64,000 nt of DNA, taken from the NCBI RefSeq assembly GCF_900142005.1, contig NZ_FQZL01000009.1:1-64000 (forward strand), in the 5' to 3' direction. Source of the DNA: Dethiosulfatibacter aminovorans DSM 17477 (GTDB lineage: Bacteria > Bacillota > Clostridia > Tissierellales > Dethiosulfatibacteraceae). The notes below the pieces were generated by a model. The model searched no databases. It was not told the origin of the DNA and worked only from the letters and a program-made list of their open reading frames with translations. Of the stretch, positions 35,342 through 44,298 are shown one piece after another (position 1 is the stretch's first letter; every line of letters starts with the position of its first letter). The translations under genes were made by a program, and so were the position numbers.

Positions 35342-36229
35342 ATGGGAGATTATATTTTAAGCTGCTGTTCGACAGCGGATTTGACAAAGGAACATTTTGA
35401 AAAAAGAGAAATCAAATACGTATGCTTTCATTTTGAACTGGATGGAACAGAATATTTTGATGACCTGGGAGAATCGGTGTCTGCAGATGAACTTTATACA
35501 GCTATGGCAGGAGGCGCTGAAACGAAAACATCTCAAGTTAGTGTGGGTGAATATATTGAACACTTTTCAAAATACTTGAAGGAAGGCAAGGATATCATTC
35601 ATGTTACATTATCATCAGGAATATCGGGGACTTACACTTCCGCCTGTATAGCACGTGGTGAACTGAAAGAAAGATTTCCGGGAAGGAAAATATATATAGT
35701 AGATTCGCTGGGGGCATCTTCGGGATATGGACTAATAATGGATAAAATTGTGGATCTTAGAGATTCAGGAATGACAATTGATGTTTTATACCAATGGATT
35801 GAAGAAAATAAATTGAACATGCACCACTGGTTTTTTTCGACGGACCTGAAGTTCTACATCAAGGGCGGACGAATATCGAAAACAGCCGGATTTGTAGGTA
35901 CGGCACTCAACATATGTCCCCTTTTGAATATGAATAATTCCGGACACCTCGTATCCAATGAAAAAATAAGAACCAAGAAAAAGGTAATAAAAAGAATAGT
36001 CGAGAAGATGGAAGAGCATGCAGAGGAAGGCCTTGCCTATTCCGGGAAATGTTATTTGAGTCAGTCCGCCTGTTATGAGGACGCAAAGGCAGTCGCTGAG
36101 CTTGTTGAAAAAAGGTTTCCGAAACTCGATGGCAAGGTTGAGATATTCAATATTGGTGCGACTATTGGAGGGCATACCGGACCAGGAACGATTGCATTGT
36201 ACTTTTGGGGAGACAAACGAATTAATTAA
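35342..36229 (+). CDS. DegV family fatty-acid-binding protein (first of a pair)
   Basis: This 295-residue DegV-fold protein belongs to a family that binds fatty acids and can act as FakB-type acyl carriers for the FakA kinase. It shows KTSQVSVGEYIEHF, HVTLSSGISGTYTSA, the glycine motif FYIKGGRISKTA and late GGHTGPGTIALYF. ATG 35342 is chosen for AAGAGGT upstream. It is followed after 12 bases by a paralog. No fakA is in the window, so the partner is unknown. Confidence 0.88.
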   Translation: MGDYILSCCSTADLTKEHFEKREIKYVCFHFELDGTEYFDDLGESVSADELYTAMAGGAETKTSQVSVGEYIEHFSKYLKEGKDIIHVTLSSGISGTYTSACIARGELKERFPGRKIYIVDSLGASSGYGLIMDKIVDLRDSGMTIDVLYQWIEENKLNMHHWFFSTDLKFYIKGGRISKTAGFVGTALNICPLLNMNNSGHLVSNEKIRTKKKVIKRIVEKMEEHAEEGLAYSGKCYLSQSACYEDAKAVAELVEKRFPKLDGKVEIFNIGATIGGHTGPGTIALYFWGDKRIN

Positions 36230-36241
36230 TGGAGGAAACAT

Positions 36242-37099
36242 ATGAAAATAATATTAAGTTCTGACAGGATATGTGACCTGCCTAAGGATGTCCTCGGTCA
36301 TTTTAAAATAGAAACCATACCCTATCATATAAATTTGGAAAATACGGATTATTTGGACAGTGTCAATATATTTCCTCAAGACTTGTATGAGGCTTACAGG
36401 GAAAAGAAGATTCTTCCAAAGACATCGGCAGTGAATGTAGGGGAATACTTGAAATATTTTGAGAAATGGACAAGCAGAGGCTATTCAGTGATACATTTTT
36501 GTCTGGGAAGCTCACTTACAAGTTCTTACAACAATTGTAAAATTGCAGCCGAGGAACTGGGCGATGTCTATGTTGTTGATTCTGGGAATCTTTCCTCTGC
36601 AGTAGGATTGCAATTGATGGACTGCAGAAAAATGATAGATGATGGAATGGATATAAAGGATATTTATGAATATTTTGTTGAAAGCAAGACAAAATACCAT
36701 GGAGGATTTGTGCTTAACAACCTTGAATTTCTAAAAGCAGGCGGCAGATGTTCATCCTTGGCGGCCTATGGAGCCAGTCTGTTGAACATCAAGGTTGAAA
36801 TCAATGTGAACAACACATGCGGAAGCATGACTTCGGGAGCAAAATACAGGGGGGCCATGGAAAAGGTACTGCCCAAGTTTGTAAATGACAAGATAAGGAA
36901 ATATCCAGACCTGAAAAGGGATAAAATCTGCATTACGCATTCAGGTCTGGATGCATCAATTATTGATTCGGTAAAAAATACAATTGAAAAGACCATGGAA
37001 GTAGAAAAAATATACGTATGTGAAGCAAGTTGTACAATATCCACTCACTGCGGCCCCGATTGCTTTGGATTGTTTTTTGCCACTGAAGACAAATACTGA
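36242..37099 (+). CDS. DegV family fatty-acid-binding protein (second of a pair)
   Basis: This 285-residue paralog of the preceding protein has the same pattern: LSSDRICDLP start, KTSAVNVGEYLKYF, HFCLGSSLTSSYNN, LEFLKAGGRCSS and late STHCGPDCFGLFF. It is diverged from the first copy, which suggests different acyl-chain preference. GGAGG lies before ATG 36242. An imperfect AATACT / AGTATT hairpin with following T (37092-37125) may be its terminator. Confidence 0.87.
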   Translation: MKIILSSDRICDLPKDVLGHFKIETIPYHINLENTDYLDSVNIFPQDLYEAYREKKILPKTSAVNVGEYLKYFEKWTSRGYSVIHFCLGSSLTSSYNNCKIAAEELGDVYVVDSGNLSSAVGLQLMDCRKMIDDGMDIKDIYEYFVESKTKYHGGFVLNNLEFLKAGGRCSSLAAYGASLLNIKVEINVNNTCGSMTSGAKYRGAMEKVLPKFVNDKIRKYPDLKRDKICITHSGLDASIIDSVKNTIEKTMEVEKIYVCEASCTISTHCGPDCFGLFFATEDKY

Positions 37100-37129
37100 T
37101 ATCAGCATGAAGTATTGTTTTAATTTTAC

Positions 37130-37158
37130 TTGATTTTTATGCTGGGATGTAATAAAAT
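37130..37158 (+). promoter_or_regulatory. Promoter of the xpt riboswitch transcript
   Basis: TTGATT (37130-37135) and TAAAAT (37153-37158) are 17 bases apart, about 70 bases before the aptamer. Confidence 0.55.
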
Positions 37159-37228
37159 TCATAGTGGTTCCGTGTGAATGCATGTGAATCTTAAAAAAAA
37201 ATATTGTGCTTTGAGAAATCATTGCACC

Positions 37229-37371
37229 ACTCGTATAAATTTGATGATATGGATCAAATGTTTCTACCAAACTACCTTAAAATAGTTACAGGCTACGAGT
37301 TCTTTATTCTTAAGGCTTAATCATTAAGCTTATAGTTTTACAGAACTCTGCGGATGCAGGGTTATTTTTTT
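37229..37371 (+). promoter_or_regulatory. Guanine-class purine riboswitch with terminator
   Basis: P1 is ACTCGTA (37229-37235) with TACGAGT (37294-37300). P2 is TTTGAT / ATCAAA around GATATGG. The J2/3 core TTTCTACC and a P3 AACTA / TAGTT are present. The specificity base before TACGAG is C (37293), which selects guanine or hypoxanthine; adenine switches have T. GAGTTCT (37297-37303) can pair with AGAACTC (37342-37348) as antiterminator. The terminator AACTCTGC-GGAT-GCAGGGTT (37344-37363) ends in seven T. Ligand should therefore turn off xpt and the transporter. Confidence 0.95.
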
Positions 37372-37460
37372 GCAGCGTAGCTGCTTCTTGATGCTTAAGA
37401 AAGTTAATATTTGTATAATACCTTGAAACTCTGGTGTTATACGATTGGGGAAACTTTCTG
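37366..37460 (-). repeat. R1 repeat, copy c
   Basis: The small hairpin GCAGC-GTA-GCTGC (37372-37384) is followed by AAGAAAGTT, a stem GTATAATACC ... GGTGTTATAC and AACTTTCT. The middle hairpin is missing. It begins in the T-run of the riboswitch terminator and ends 35 bases before xpt. Confidence 0.65.
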
Positions 37461-37494
37461 TGCAGACGATACATTTTTGTTTAGGAGATATCAT

Positions 37495-38067
37495 ATGGAT
37501 TTATTGAAGAAGAGAATACTGGAAGATGGAAAGGCAATAGGGGAGAATATTATCAAGGTTGATGAATTTCTTAATCATCAGGTTGATCCTGTTCTGATGG
37601 ACGAAATTGGAAAGGAGTTTAAAAGACTTTTCAAAGACAGTAACATTACTAAAATATTGACCATCGAAGCTTCCGGCATTGCAATAGGAGCCTTCGTTGC
37701 GCTTCATTTTGGCGTGCCCCTTGTATTTGCGAAAAAAACGAAATCATTGAACATTGATGAGGATGTTTATTCTACAAGTGTATATTCTTTCACAAAAAAG
37801 ACGGATTATGATGTCAAGGTATCAAGAAAGTATCTGTCCGATGAGGACAACATCCTTATTGTGGATGATTTTCTGGCCAACGGACGGGCTGCCTTGGGTC
37901 TTGTCGACATTGTATGTCAGGCGGGGGCAAAGGTTAAGGGTATAGGGATTGTTATTGAAAAAGGATTTCAGGAAGGTGGTCGAATCTTGCGTGAAAAGGG
38001 TTATAGAGTTGAGTCCCTTGCTGTTATCGATCACATGGGCAACGGGGAGATAGAATTTAAATCATGA
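37495..38067 (+). CDS. xpt: Xanthine phosphoribosyltransferase
   Basis: This salvage enzyme makes XMP from xanthine and PRPP. From ATG 37495 (190 residues, the family length), with TAGGAGAT upstream, it shows VDEFLNHQVDP, TIEASGIAIGAFVALHF and the PRPP loop VDDFLANGRAALGL. The longer frame from 37411 would run through repeat R1c. It is controlled by the guanine riboswitch and leads the transporter genes. Confidence 0.95.
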   Translation: MDLLKKRILEDGKAIGENIIKVDEFLNHQVDPVLMDEIGKEFKRLFKDSNITKILTIEASGIAIGAFVALHFGVPLVFAKKTKSLNIDEDVYSTSVYSFTKKTDYDVKVSRKYLSDEDNILIVDDFLANGRAALGLVDIVCQAGAKVKGIGIVIEKGFQEGGRILREKGYRVESLAVIDHMGNGEIEFKS

Positions 38068-38089
38068 AACTGGACTTAAGGAGGAAGAA

Positions 38090-39190
38090 GTGAAAAGATT
38101 TTTAGCGTTGTTATTGGTAGTAGTAATGGTATTTGCATTGGCAGGATGTTCCGGCGAAAAGCCGGCGGAAGAACCGACAGGTGCTGAATCGGCTGAAGAT
38201 ATGATAGTGGGATTCATCTATGTTGGACCTATAGGTGACGGTGGATGGTCCTATGCTCATGATCAGGGAAGACTTTATCTTGAAGAGCAGTTGGGAGTTA
38301 AGACTCTTTATAAGGAATCCGTACCGGAGACTCAGGAAGTGGAAGCAGAAATAAGAAACATGATAGATCAGGGAGCAACAGCAATTTTTGCAACAAGCTT
38401 CGGATATATGGATTATGTTGAAAAAATGTCCAAGGAATTCCCTGATGTTGCATTTTTCCATTGTTCAGGATATAAAACTACGGAAAATATGGCGAACTAC
38501 TTCGGTAGAATGTATGAAGCGAGATACCTTTCCGGGATAGCAGCAGGTCTTAAGACTGAAACAAACAAGATTGGTTATGTAGCGGCTTTTGATATTCCTG
38601 AGGTTATCAGAGGAATAAATGCATTCACACTTGGTGCACAGTCGGTAAATCCTGATGTAGAAGTAGAGGTTGTTTGGACATATACATGGTATGACCCGGA
38701 TACGGAGAAGGCTGCAGCAATTGCTCTTCTTGACGGTGGAGCAGATATAATCACACAGCATCAGGACACTACGGGACCTCAGCAGGCTGCAGAGGAAAGA
38801 GGAGTGTATTCAATAGGATACAACACGGATATGTCTGCAATGGCACCGGAGGCGTATATCACAGCTCCTGTATGGAACTGGGGACCTTATTATGTGGAGC
38901 AGGTTCAGGCTGTAATGGACGGCAGTTTTGAAAGCCATGCATACTGGGGAGAGATGGCAGATGGCATAGTCGAGCTTGCACCTCTTACAGAAAATGCTGC
39001 AGAAGGCACGGCTGAAGCGGTAGAAGCTGCAGCGGCAAAAATTATAGACAAGTCATTAAACGTATTTGCAGGACCTATATACAACCAGGCTGGTGAAGTT
39101 GCAGTTGAAGAAGGAAGTGCAGTGGACGATGGAGAGATGCTTAACATGAAGTGGTTCGTTCAAGGCGTTAAAGGAGAAATAAGCGAATAG
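38090..39190 (+). CDS. BMP-family nucleoside-binding lipoprotein
   Basis: This 366-residue solute-binding protein has a signal peptide and lipobox (LAGCS, Cys about residue 20), so it is anchored on the outer face of the membrane. The BMP/PnrA domain begins VGFIYVGPIGDGGW and includes FFHCSGY and QHQDTTGPQQAA. PnrA-type proteins bind purine nucleosides. GTG 38090 has GGAGGAAG upstream. The riboswitch and xpt context supports purine uptake. Confidence 0.92.
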   Translation: MKRFLALLLVVVMVFALAGCSGEKPAEEPTGAESAEDMIVGFIYVGPIGDGGWSYAHDQGRLYLEEQLGVKTLYKESVPETQEVEAEIRNMIDQGATAIFATSFGYMDYVEKMSKEFPDVAFFHCSGYKTTENMANYFGRMYEARYLSGIAAGLKTETNKIGYVAAFDIPEVIRGINAFTLGAQSVNPDVEVEVVWTYTWYDPDTEKAAAIALLDGGADIITQHQDTTGPQQAAEERGVYSIGYNTDMSAMAPEAYITAPVWNWGPYYVEQVQAVMDGSFESHAYWGEMADGIVELAPLTENAAEGTAEAVEAAAAKIIDKSLNVFAGPIYNQAGEVAVEEGSAVDDGEMLNMKWFVQGVKGEISE

Positions 39191-39194
39191 TATT

Positions 39195-40714
39195 ATGGAT
39201 AATCAAGTTTTTGTAAAAATGGAAAACATATGCAAAAGCTTTGGTTCAGTAAAGGCAAACAATAATATTAATTTCGAAGTTAATAAGGGCGAAATCCATG
39301 CGCTTTTAGGCGAGAATGGCGCAGGGAAGAGTACATTGATGAATATGCTGTCAGGTTTTTACAAGCCTGACAGCGGTTCTATTTATATACATGGAAACAA
39401 GGTTTCATCAATGAATCCTAAGGAGTCCATTAACTTGGGAATAGGCATGATCCACCAGCACTACAAGCTGGTGGAAGTTATGACTGCCAGGGATAATGTT
39501 ATACTGGGACAAGGCGGAAGCATGATAATGAACAACAGGGAGCTGTCGGGCCAGATCAGTGAAATTGCTGATAAATACGGGCTGGCAGTGGATCCGGACA
39601 AGAAAGTGTACGAAATGTCAATTGGTGAAAAGCAGGCAGTTGAGATATTGAAGGTGCTCTACCAGGGAGCTGATATCTTGATTATGGATGAACCTACTGC
39701 CGTACTGACTCCTCAGGAGACAAAAAAACTGTTTGAAATAATGAGGAACATGGCTAAAAGCGGTTGTTCCATAATTATCATCACCCACAAGCTAAATGAG
39801 GTAATGGATGTTTCCGACAGGGTTACAATCCTTAGAAAAGGTCAGACAGTGGAAACTGTTATGACAAAGGAATCTTCGCCAAAGGAGCTTACTGACCTTA
39901 TGGTTGGCAAGTCCGTAAATCTTTCCATAGAAAGACCTGAAGTCGAGAGAGGGGAAAAGGCTCTGGAAATAAAAAACTTAAGAGCTGAAGATATTGACAA
40001 TGTCAAGGTTCTAAAGGATGTGACCTTCGACATGTATGAAGGAGAAATCCTCGGAGTGGCAGGTGTTGCAGGAAGCGGTCAAAAGGAGCTTTGTGAATCA
40101 ATTGCCGGACTCTATCCCGTAGCCGGTGGAGAAATATGCTACAGGGGTGAAAACATAGTAGGGAAAACACCTCAGGAAATAATTTTCAAAGGTATCAGCA
40201 TGAGTTTCATTCCGGAAGACAGACTTGGAATGGGTCTGGTGGCTTCAATGGACATGGTTGACAATTTCATGCTGAAGGAACAGCATAACCAGAAGAAAAT
40301 CATGCTGGACAGGAAGTCAATAGCACAGAAATGCAGGGAAATGATAAAGGCCCTTGATATTGTTACGCCTGGAATAGGACATCCCGTCAAGCAACTGTCG
40401 GGAGGAAACATCCAGAAGGTTCTCATAGGAAGGGAAATAGAAACAAATCCTCATGTGCTCATAACGGCATATGCCGTAAGGGGATTGGACATAGGTGCTT
40501 CGCATACAATATATGACCTTGTCAACGAACAGAAAAAAAGGGAGTGGCTATATTGTTCATAGGTGAAGACCTGGATGTACTTTTGAGACTTTGCGACAGA
40601 ATAATGGTACTTTGTGATGGAGAAATAACCGGAATAGTAAAGGCTTCAGAAGTTACAAAGGAAGATCTTGGTCTTATGATGGCAGGACAGAAAAGAAGCG
40701 GGGAGGTTGTATGA
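39195..40714 (+). pseudogene. Nucleoside ABC transporter ATPase, frameshifted near its end
   Basis: This is a double ABC ATPase of the sugar/nucleoside (NupO-like) type. The first half has Walker A GENGAGKST, signature MSIGEKQAVE and Walker B ILIMDEPTA. The second has GVAGSGQKEL and LSGGNIQKV. The frame stops at 40562 after EQKKREWLYCS, but the expected tail (FIGEDLDVLLRLCDRIMVL ... LMMAGQKRSGEVV) continues in another frame to TGA 40712-40714, which overlaps the next ATG. One extra A in the seven-A run at 40533-40539 restores it to about 506 residues. The stop overlap and intact neighbours suggest a functional gene with a sequencing slip, or a very recent mutation. Confidence 0.85.
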
Positions 40715-41781
40715 TGCGAATGATAAAAAGAGCGGATATAACACCTAGACAGTCCGCATTGATTAAACTATATGCAGTATTGTCAGCCTTGATTGCATCT
40801 TCATTCTTTATATTCCTTCTTGGACACAATCCTTTGGATGTTTACGTATCAATGGCAAAGGGAGCCTTTGGATCGGCATACAGGATAAAGGATACAATTA
40901 CTATAACAATACCTTTGGTAGTTACTTCCGTGGGGATTATGATAGCCTTCAAGATGAAATTCTGGAACATAGGTGCAGAAGGCCAGATTCTGGTAGGCGC
41001 ACTTTTTGCAAGTTATGTTGCTCTCAATTTTGATGCTCTTCCAAAGCCGTTGCTGCTTTTGGTCATGATGATAGCGGGATTTGCAGGCGGCGGTTTGTGG
41101 GCAATGATACCGGCGATGTTGAAGGTAAGGTTTGACACAAATGAAACCATTGTTACCCTTATGATGAACTATATCGCTCTTCAGTGGATAACGTATCTGC
41201 AATATGGTCCCTGGAAGGATCCAAACTCAATGGGATTTCCCAAGATTGCCAATTTTGCCGATAATGCTGTGATGCCAAAAATATTTGGTGTACATGTAGG
41301 TTGGATTTTTGCCATTTTCCTTGTTGTGCTGATGACATTTGTAATGAGGCGCACAAAGCAGGGCTATCAGATTGCTGTAGTAGGTGAGAGCAAGAATACT
41401 GCAAGATATTCAGGAATAAATGTAAGCAAGGTAATAGTGCTTTCAATAATCGTCAGTGGAGGAATCTGTGGAATTGCAGGAATGATGCAGGCTTCTGCCG
41501 TAAACCAGACACTAAACACCCAGTTGTCTGCAGGATATGGATATACTGCAATTATTACTGCATGGCTTTCAGGCCTCAGTCCGATTCTTATTGTGCCTGT
41601 ATCGGTGCTTTTTGCAGCCATGACAAAGGGCGGAAGCTTTATTCAGACTGCTTTTCAGATACCACAGTCGGCAGCTGAGATAATACAGAGCCTTATACTG
41701 TTCTTTGTCATAGGGAGTGAATTTTTTGTACAATACAAGTTGGTTTTTAATAAAAAAGGAAAGAAGGAGGATGCTGCATGA
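40711..41781 (+). CDS. Nucleoside ABC transporter permease 1
   Basis: This 356-residue integral membrane permease of the BPD_transp_2 family (NupP/YufP-like) has about nine hydrophobic segments, including AVLSALIASSFFIFLLGH and FWNIGAEGQILVGALFASY. ATG 40711 overlaps the stop of the repaired ATPase frame, and a second ATG follows at once. It ends overlapping the second permease. It belongs with the BMP lipoprotein and ATPase. Confidence 0.92.
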   Translation: MMRMIKRADITPRQSALIKLYAVLSALIASSFFIFLLGHNPLDVYVSMAKGAFGSAYRIKDTITITIPLVVTSVGIMIAFKMKFWNIGAEGQILVGALFASYVALNFDALPKPLLLLVMMIAGFAGGGLWAMIPAMLKVRFDTNETIVTLMMNYIALQWITYLQYGPWKDPNSMGFPKIANFADNAVMPKIFGVHVGWIFAIFLVVLMTFVMRRTKQGYQIAVVGESKNTARYSGINVSKVIVLSIIVSGGICGIAGMMQASAVNQTLNTQLSAGYGYTAIITAWLSGLSPILIVPVSVLFAAMTKGGSFIQTAFQIPQSAAEIIQSLILFFVIGSEFFVQYKLVFNKKGKKEDAA

Positions 41782-42701
41782 GCAATGGATTTTTTACAGC
41801 GATGATAATAGCGGGAATTCCCCTTCTCTTTGCAACGCTTGGAGAACTTATAACTGAAAAAGCAGGAAACCTGAATCTTGGAGTCGAAGGAATGATGCTC
41901 ATAGGTGCAGTTGCTGGATTTGGAATGGGCATGTCTACAGCCAGCCCTCTTATGACAATAATAGGAGCTGGAATGGCAGGGGCCCTTGCTGCGCTGGTAT
42001 ATGCTTTTCTTACAGTAACACTAAGAGCAAACCAGGTGGTATCCGGTCTGTCCCTTACAATATTTGGTACAGGGTTTTCGAGTTTTCTTGGAACAAACTA
42101 TATAGGACAGAGGATGCCAAGAGAAATAATATCTTTCTTTAAGCCGGTTAGTATACCCATACTGTCAAGGATTCCGATTGTCGGACCGGCGTTGTTTGCA
42201 CAGGACCCATATGTATACCTGGGACTGGTATGTTCAATTGTTACAGGCTTTTACCTGTACAGAACAAGGCCTGGTCTCTATCTCAGGGCAGTAGGAGAGA
42301 ATCCGTCAGCAGCCGATGCTGCAGGAATCAATGTAAGTCTATATAAATATATTCACATACTCACAGGTGGTGCCTTGTGTGGATTAGGCGGAGCATATCT
42401 TTCTGTTGTCAGTGTTCCTACGTGGCAGGACAATATAACAGCGGGAAGAGGATGGATTGCGGTAGCTCTTGTAATATTTGCAAGATGGAATCCATACAGA
42501 GCTATTTTCGGAGCTGTACTTTTTGGAGGTCTAAGCATTTTGGGATTCAGGATACAGCATTTGAATATACCGCAGAGTCTATTGAACATGCTGCCTTATC
42601 TTGTTACAATAATAGTGCTTGCATTCAGCTCTGCAAAAAAATCCAAACTAAACTCTCCCCCAAAGGGTTTGAGTATTCCATATTTCAGAGAAGAAAGATA
42701 G
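41778..42701 (+). CDS. Nucleoside ABC transporter permease 2
   Basis: This 307-residue partner permease (NupQ/YufQ-like) begins with GIPLLFATLGELITEKAGNL, the typical start of this branch, and has about eight hydrophobic segments. ATG 41778 overlaps the upstream stop (ATGA). It is the last gene of the riboswitch-controlled purine salvage operon. Confidence 0.92.
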   Translation: MSNGFFTAMIIAGIPLLFATLGELITEKAGNLNLGVEGMMLIGAVAGFGMGMSTASPLMTIIGAGMAGALAALVYAFLTVTLRANQVVSGLSLTIFGTGFSSFLGTNYIGQRMPREIISFFKPVSIPILSRIPIVGPALFAQDPYVYLGLVCSIVTGFYLYRTRPGLYLRAVGENPSAADAAGINVSLYKYIHILTGGALCGLGGAYLSVVSVPTWQDNITAGRGWIAVALVIFARWNPYRAIFGAVLFGGLSILGFRIQHLNIPQSLLNMLPYLVTIIVLAFSSAKKSKLNSPPKGLSIPYFREER

Positions 42702-42716
42702 ATAAGAATAATTTAG

Positions 42717-42748
42717 CCTTTGCATTTTCATGTGAAGGTTTTATTTTG
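42717..42748 (+). terminator. Terminator of the nucleoside transporter operon
   Basis: CCTTTGCAT and ATGTGAAGG form a 9-bp stem with two G-U pairs, followed by TTTTATTTTG. Confidence 0.65.
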
Positions 42749-42761
42749 TGTGAATATAAAG

Positions 42762-42767
42762 TATAAT
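42762..42767 (+). promoter_or_regulatory. Promoter -10 box of the NYN-LOTUS operon
   Basis: A perfect TATAAT lies about 60 bases before ATG 42828. The -35 region is weak. Confidence 0.4.
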
Positions 42768-42827
42768 GATTATAAGATTTGAAAGTTAATAGCAGTAATA
42801 ACAAATATTATAAGGACAGGAGAAGAC

Positions 42828-43607
42828 ATGCAAAAACTTAATGATTTAAGACTGGCTGTTTTAATAGATGCGGACAATATACCGTCCAAAAAGATTACGG
42901 AAATGATGGAAGAGATTGCAATCTACGGAGTGCCTACCTTCAAGAGGATATATGGAGACTGGACTTCCCCGAATTTATCGGGATGGAAAAAGGTTCTGTT
43001 GAAGAATGCCATTACGCCAATTCAGCAATACAGTTATACAACGGGGAAGAATTCAAGCGATTCAGCCCTTATTATAGATGCTATGGACATACTTTATTCG
43101 AACAAGGTAGACGGTTTTTGCATAGTGTCAAGTGATAGTGATTTTACAAGACTGGCTACAAGGCTCAGGGAAGCTGGTATGAAGGTGATAGGAATCGGTG
43201 AGAAAAAAACGCCGGAACCTTTTATTATTGCCTGCGACAAGTTCATATACATTGAAGTGCTGCAAAAAGAAGCACAGACGGATGAACAAGTGGAAGCACC
43301 GGCAGAAACGGATGCAGTAGAAAAACCTGCTGTGAAGTCAAGAAAGAAGACAAGCAGAAACAGAATACCGGACAATATAGTGAAGCTGGTGAAGAATACT
43401 ACCGATATAGTAGCTGATGATGACGGTTGGGCTTTTTTGGGCGATGTAGGAAATATGCTTCTTAAGAAAAGACCCGACTTCGATCCGAGAAACTACGGTT
43501 ATCAAAAGCTTTCTCATCTGATAAAAAGTATCAGGTCTGTAGAGGTGGACCAGAGGGAAAGCGGAAACAAGTATGTCAAGCACATATTTATCAGAAATAA
43601 GGGATAG
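42828..43607 (+). CDS. NYN-domain RNase-like protein with C-terminal LOTUS domain
   Basis: This 259-residue protein joins two domains. Residues 8-140 are an NYN (PIN-like) nuclease domain with acidic residues in LIDADNI, SSDSALIIDAMD and VSSDSDFTRLA. Residues 170-259 (KTSRNRIPDNIVKLV, DGWAFLGDVGNMLLKK, YGYQKLSHLIKSI) match an OST-HTH/LOTUS RNA-binding domain. A Lys/Ala/Glu-rich linker joins them. This combination suggests RNA cleavage or surveillance; the substrate is unknown. ACAGGAG precedes the ATG. The DUF218 gene follows at once. Confidence 0.88.
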   Translation: MQKLNDLRLAVLIDADNIPSKKITEMMEEIAIYGVPTFKRIYGDWTSPNLSGWKKVLLKNAITPIQQYSYTTGKNSSDSALIIDAMDILYSNKVDGFCIVSSDSDFTRLATRLREAGMKVIGIGEKKTPEPFIIACDKFIYIEVLQKEAQTDEQVEAPAETDAVEKPAVKSRKKTSRNRIPDNIVKLVKNTTDIVADDDGWAFLGDVGNMLLKKRPDFDPRNYGYQKLSHLIKSIRSVEVDQRESGNKYVKHIFIRNKG

Positions 43608-43621
43608 GCAGTATTCGCATC

Positions 43622-44278
43622 ATGGAGAATATCTTGAGGAAAAGGATAAAAATATTTTTAAAAATAGCATGTATGATTGCAGTTGTTGTGACAGCATTGA
43701 TTCTTTTTTCATATTACAGTGTTGAATTAAGAACGAGAAGCAGGGTTTACGACAATATTGATGAGTTGCCGCATAACAAGGTGGGCCTTGTTTTGGGGAC
43801 AACAAAATATATATACGGCAATACCTTGAACCCATACTATGTAAACAGGATAGATGCAGCAGCACGGCTTTTTTTAAAAGGAAAGGTCGATTATCTTCTT
43901 GTCAGCGGAGACAATGGCCAGGTTGAATACAATGAGCCAATAAAGATGAAGCAGGACTTGATTGAAAAAGGAATACCTGAGGACAAGGTGTTTTTGGATT
44001 ATGCCGGTTTCAGAACATTGGATTCAATAGTGAGAAGCAGAGAAATATTCGGTCAGGAAAAGATTACCGTAATATCGCAGGAATTCCACAATGAAAGGGC
44101 TGTTTTCATAGCCTTAAGCAAAGATATTGATGCAGTTGGTTACAACGCCATGGATGTAAATTGCAAAGCAGGATTCAAGACAAATGTTAGAGAAATTTTT
44201 GCACGGGTGAAAATGATGTTCGACCTTGCCTTAGGGATACAGCCTAAATTTCTAGGAGAGAGAATAACCATAGAATAA
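43622..44278 (+). CDS. DUF218 (SanA/ElyC/YdcF-like) membrane protein
   Basis: The 218-residue protein has one N-terminal membrane helix (about residues 10-30) and an extracytoplasmic DUF218 domain: VGLVLGTTKYIYG, NRIDAARL-like repeats, LLVSGDNGQVEYNEP, DYAGFRTLDSIVRS and VISQEFHNERAVFIA. SanA/ElyC relatives affect envelope integrity and peptidoglycan or undecaprenyl steps. It sits directly before murI, consistent with a cell-wall role. The ribosome binding site is weak. Confidence 0.85.
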   Translation: MENILRKRIKIFLKIACMIAVVVTALILFSYYSVELRTRSRVYDNIDELPHNKVGLVLGTTKYIYGNTLNPYYVNRIDAAARLFLKGKVDYLLVSGDNGQVEYNEPIKMKQDLIEKGIPEDKVFLDYAGFRTLDSIVRSREIFGQEKITVISQEFHNERAVFIALSKDIDAVGYNAMDVNCKAGFKTNVREIFARVKMMFDLALGIQPKFLGERITIE

Positions 44279-44298
44279 ATATTTGAAATGGAGATAAA

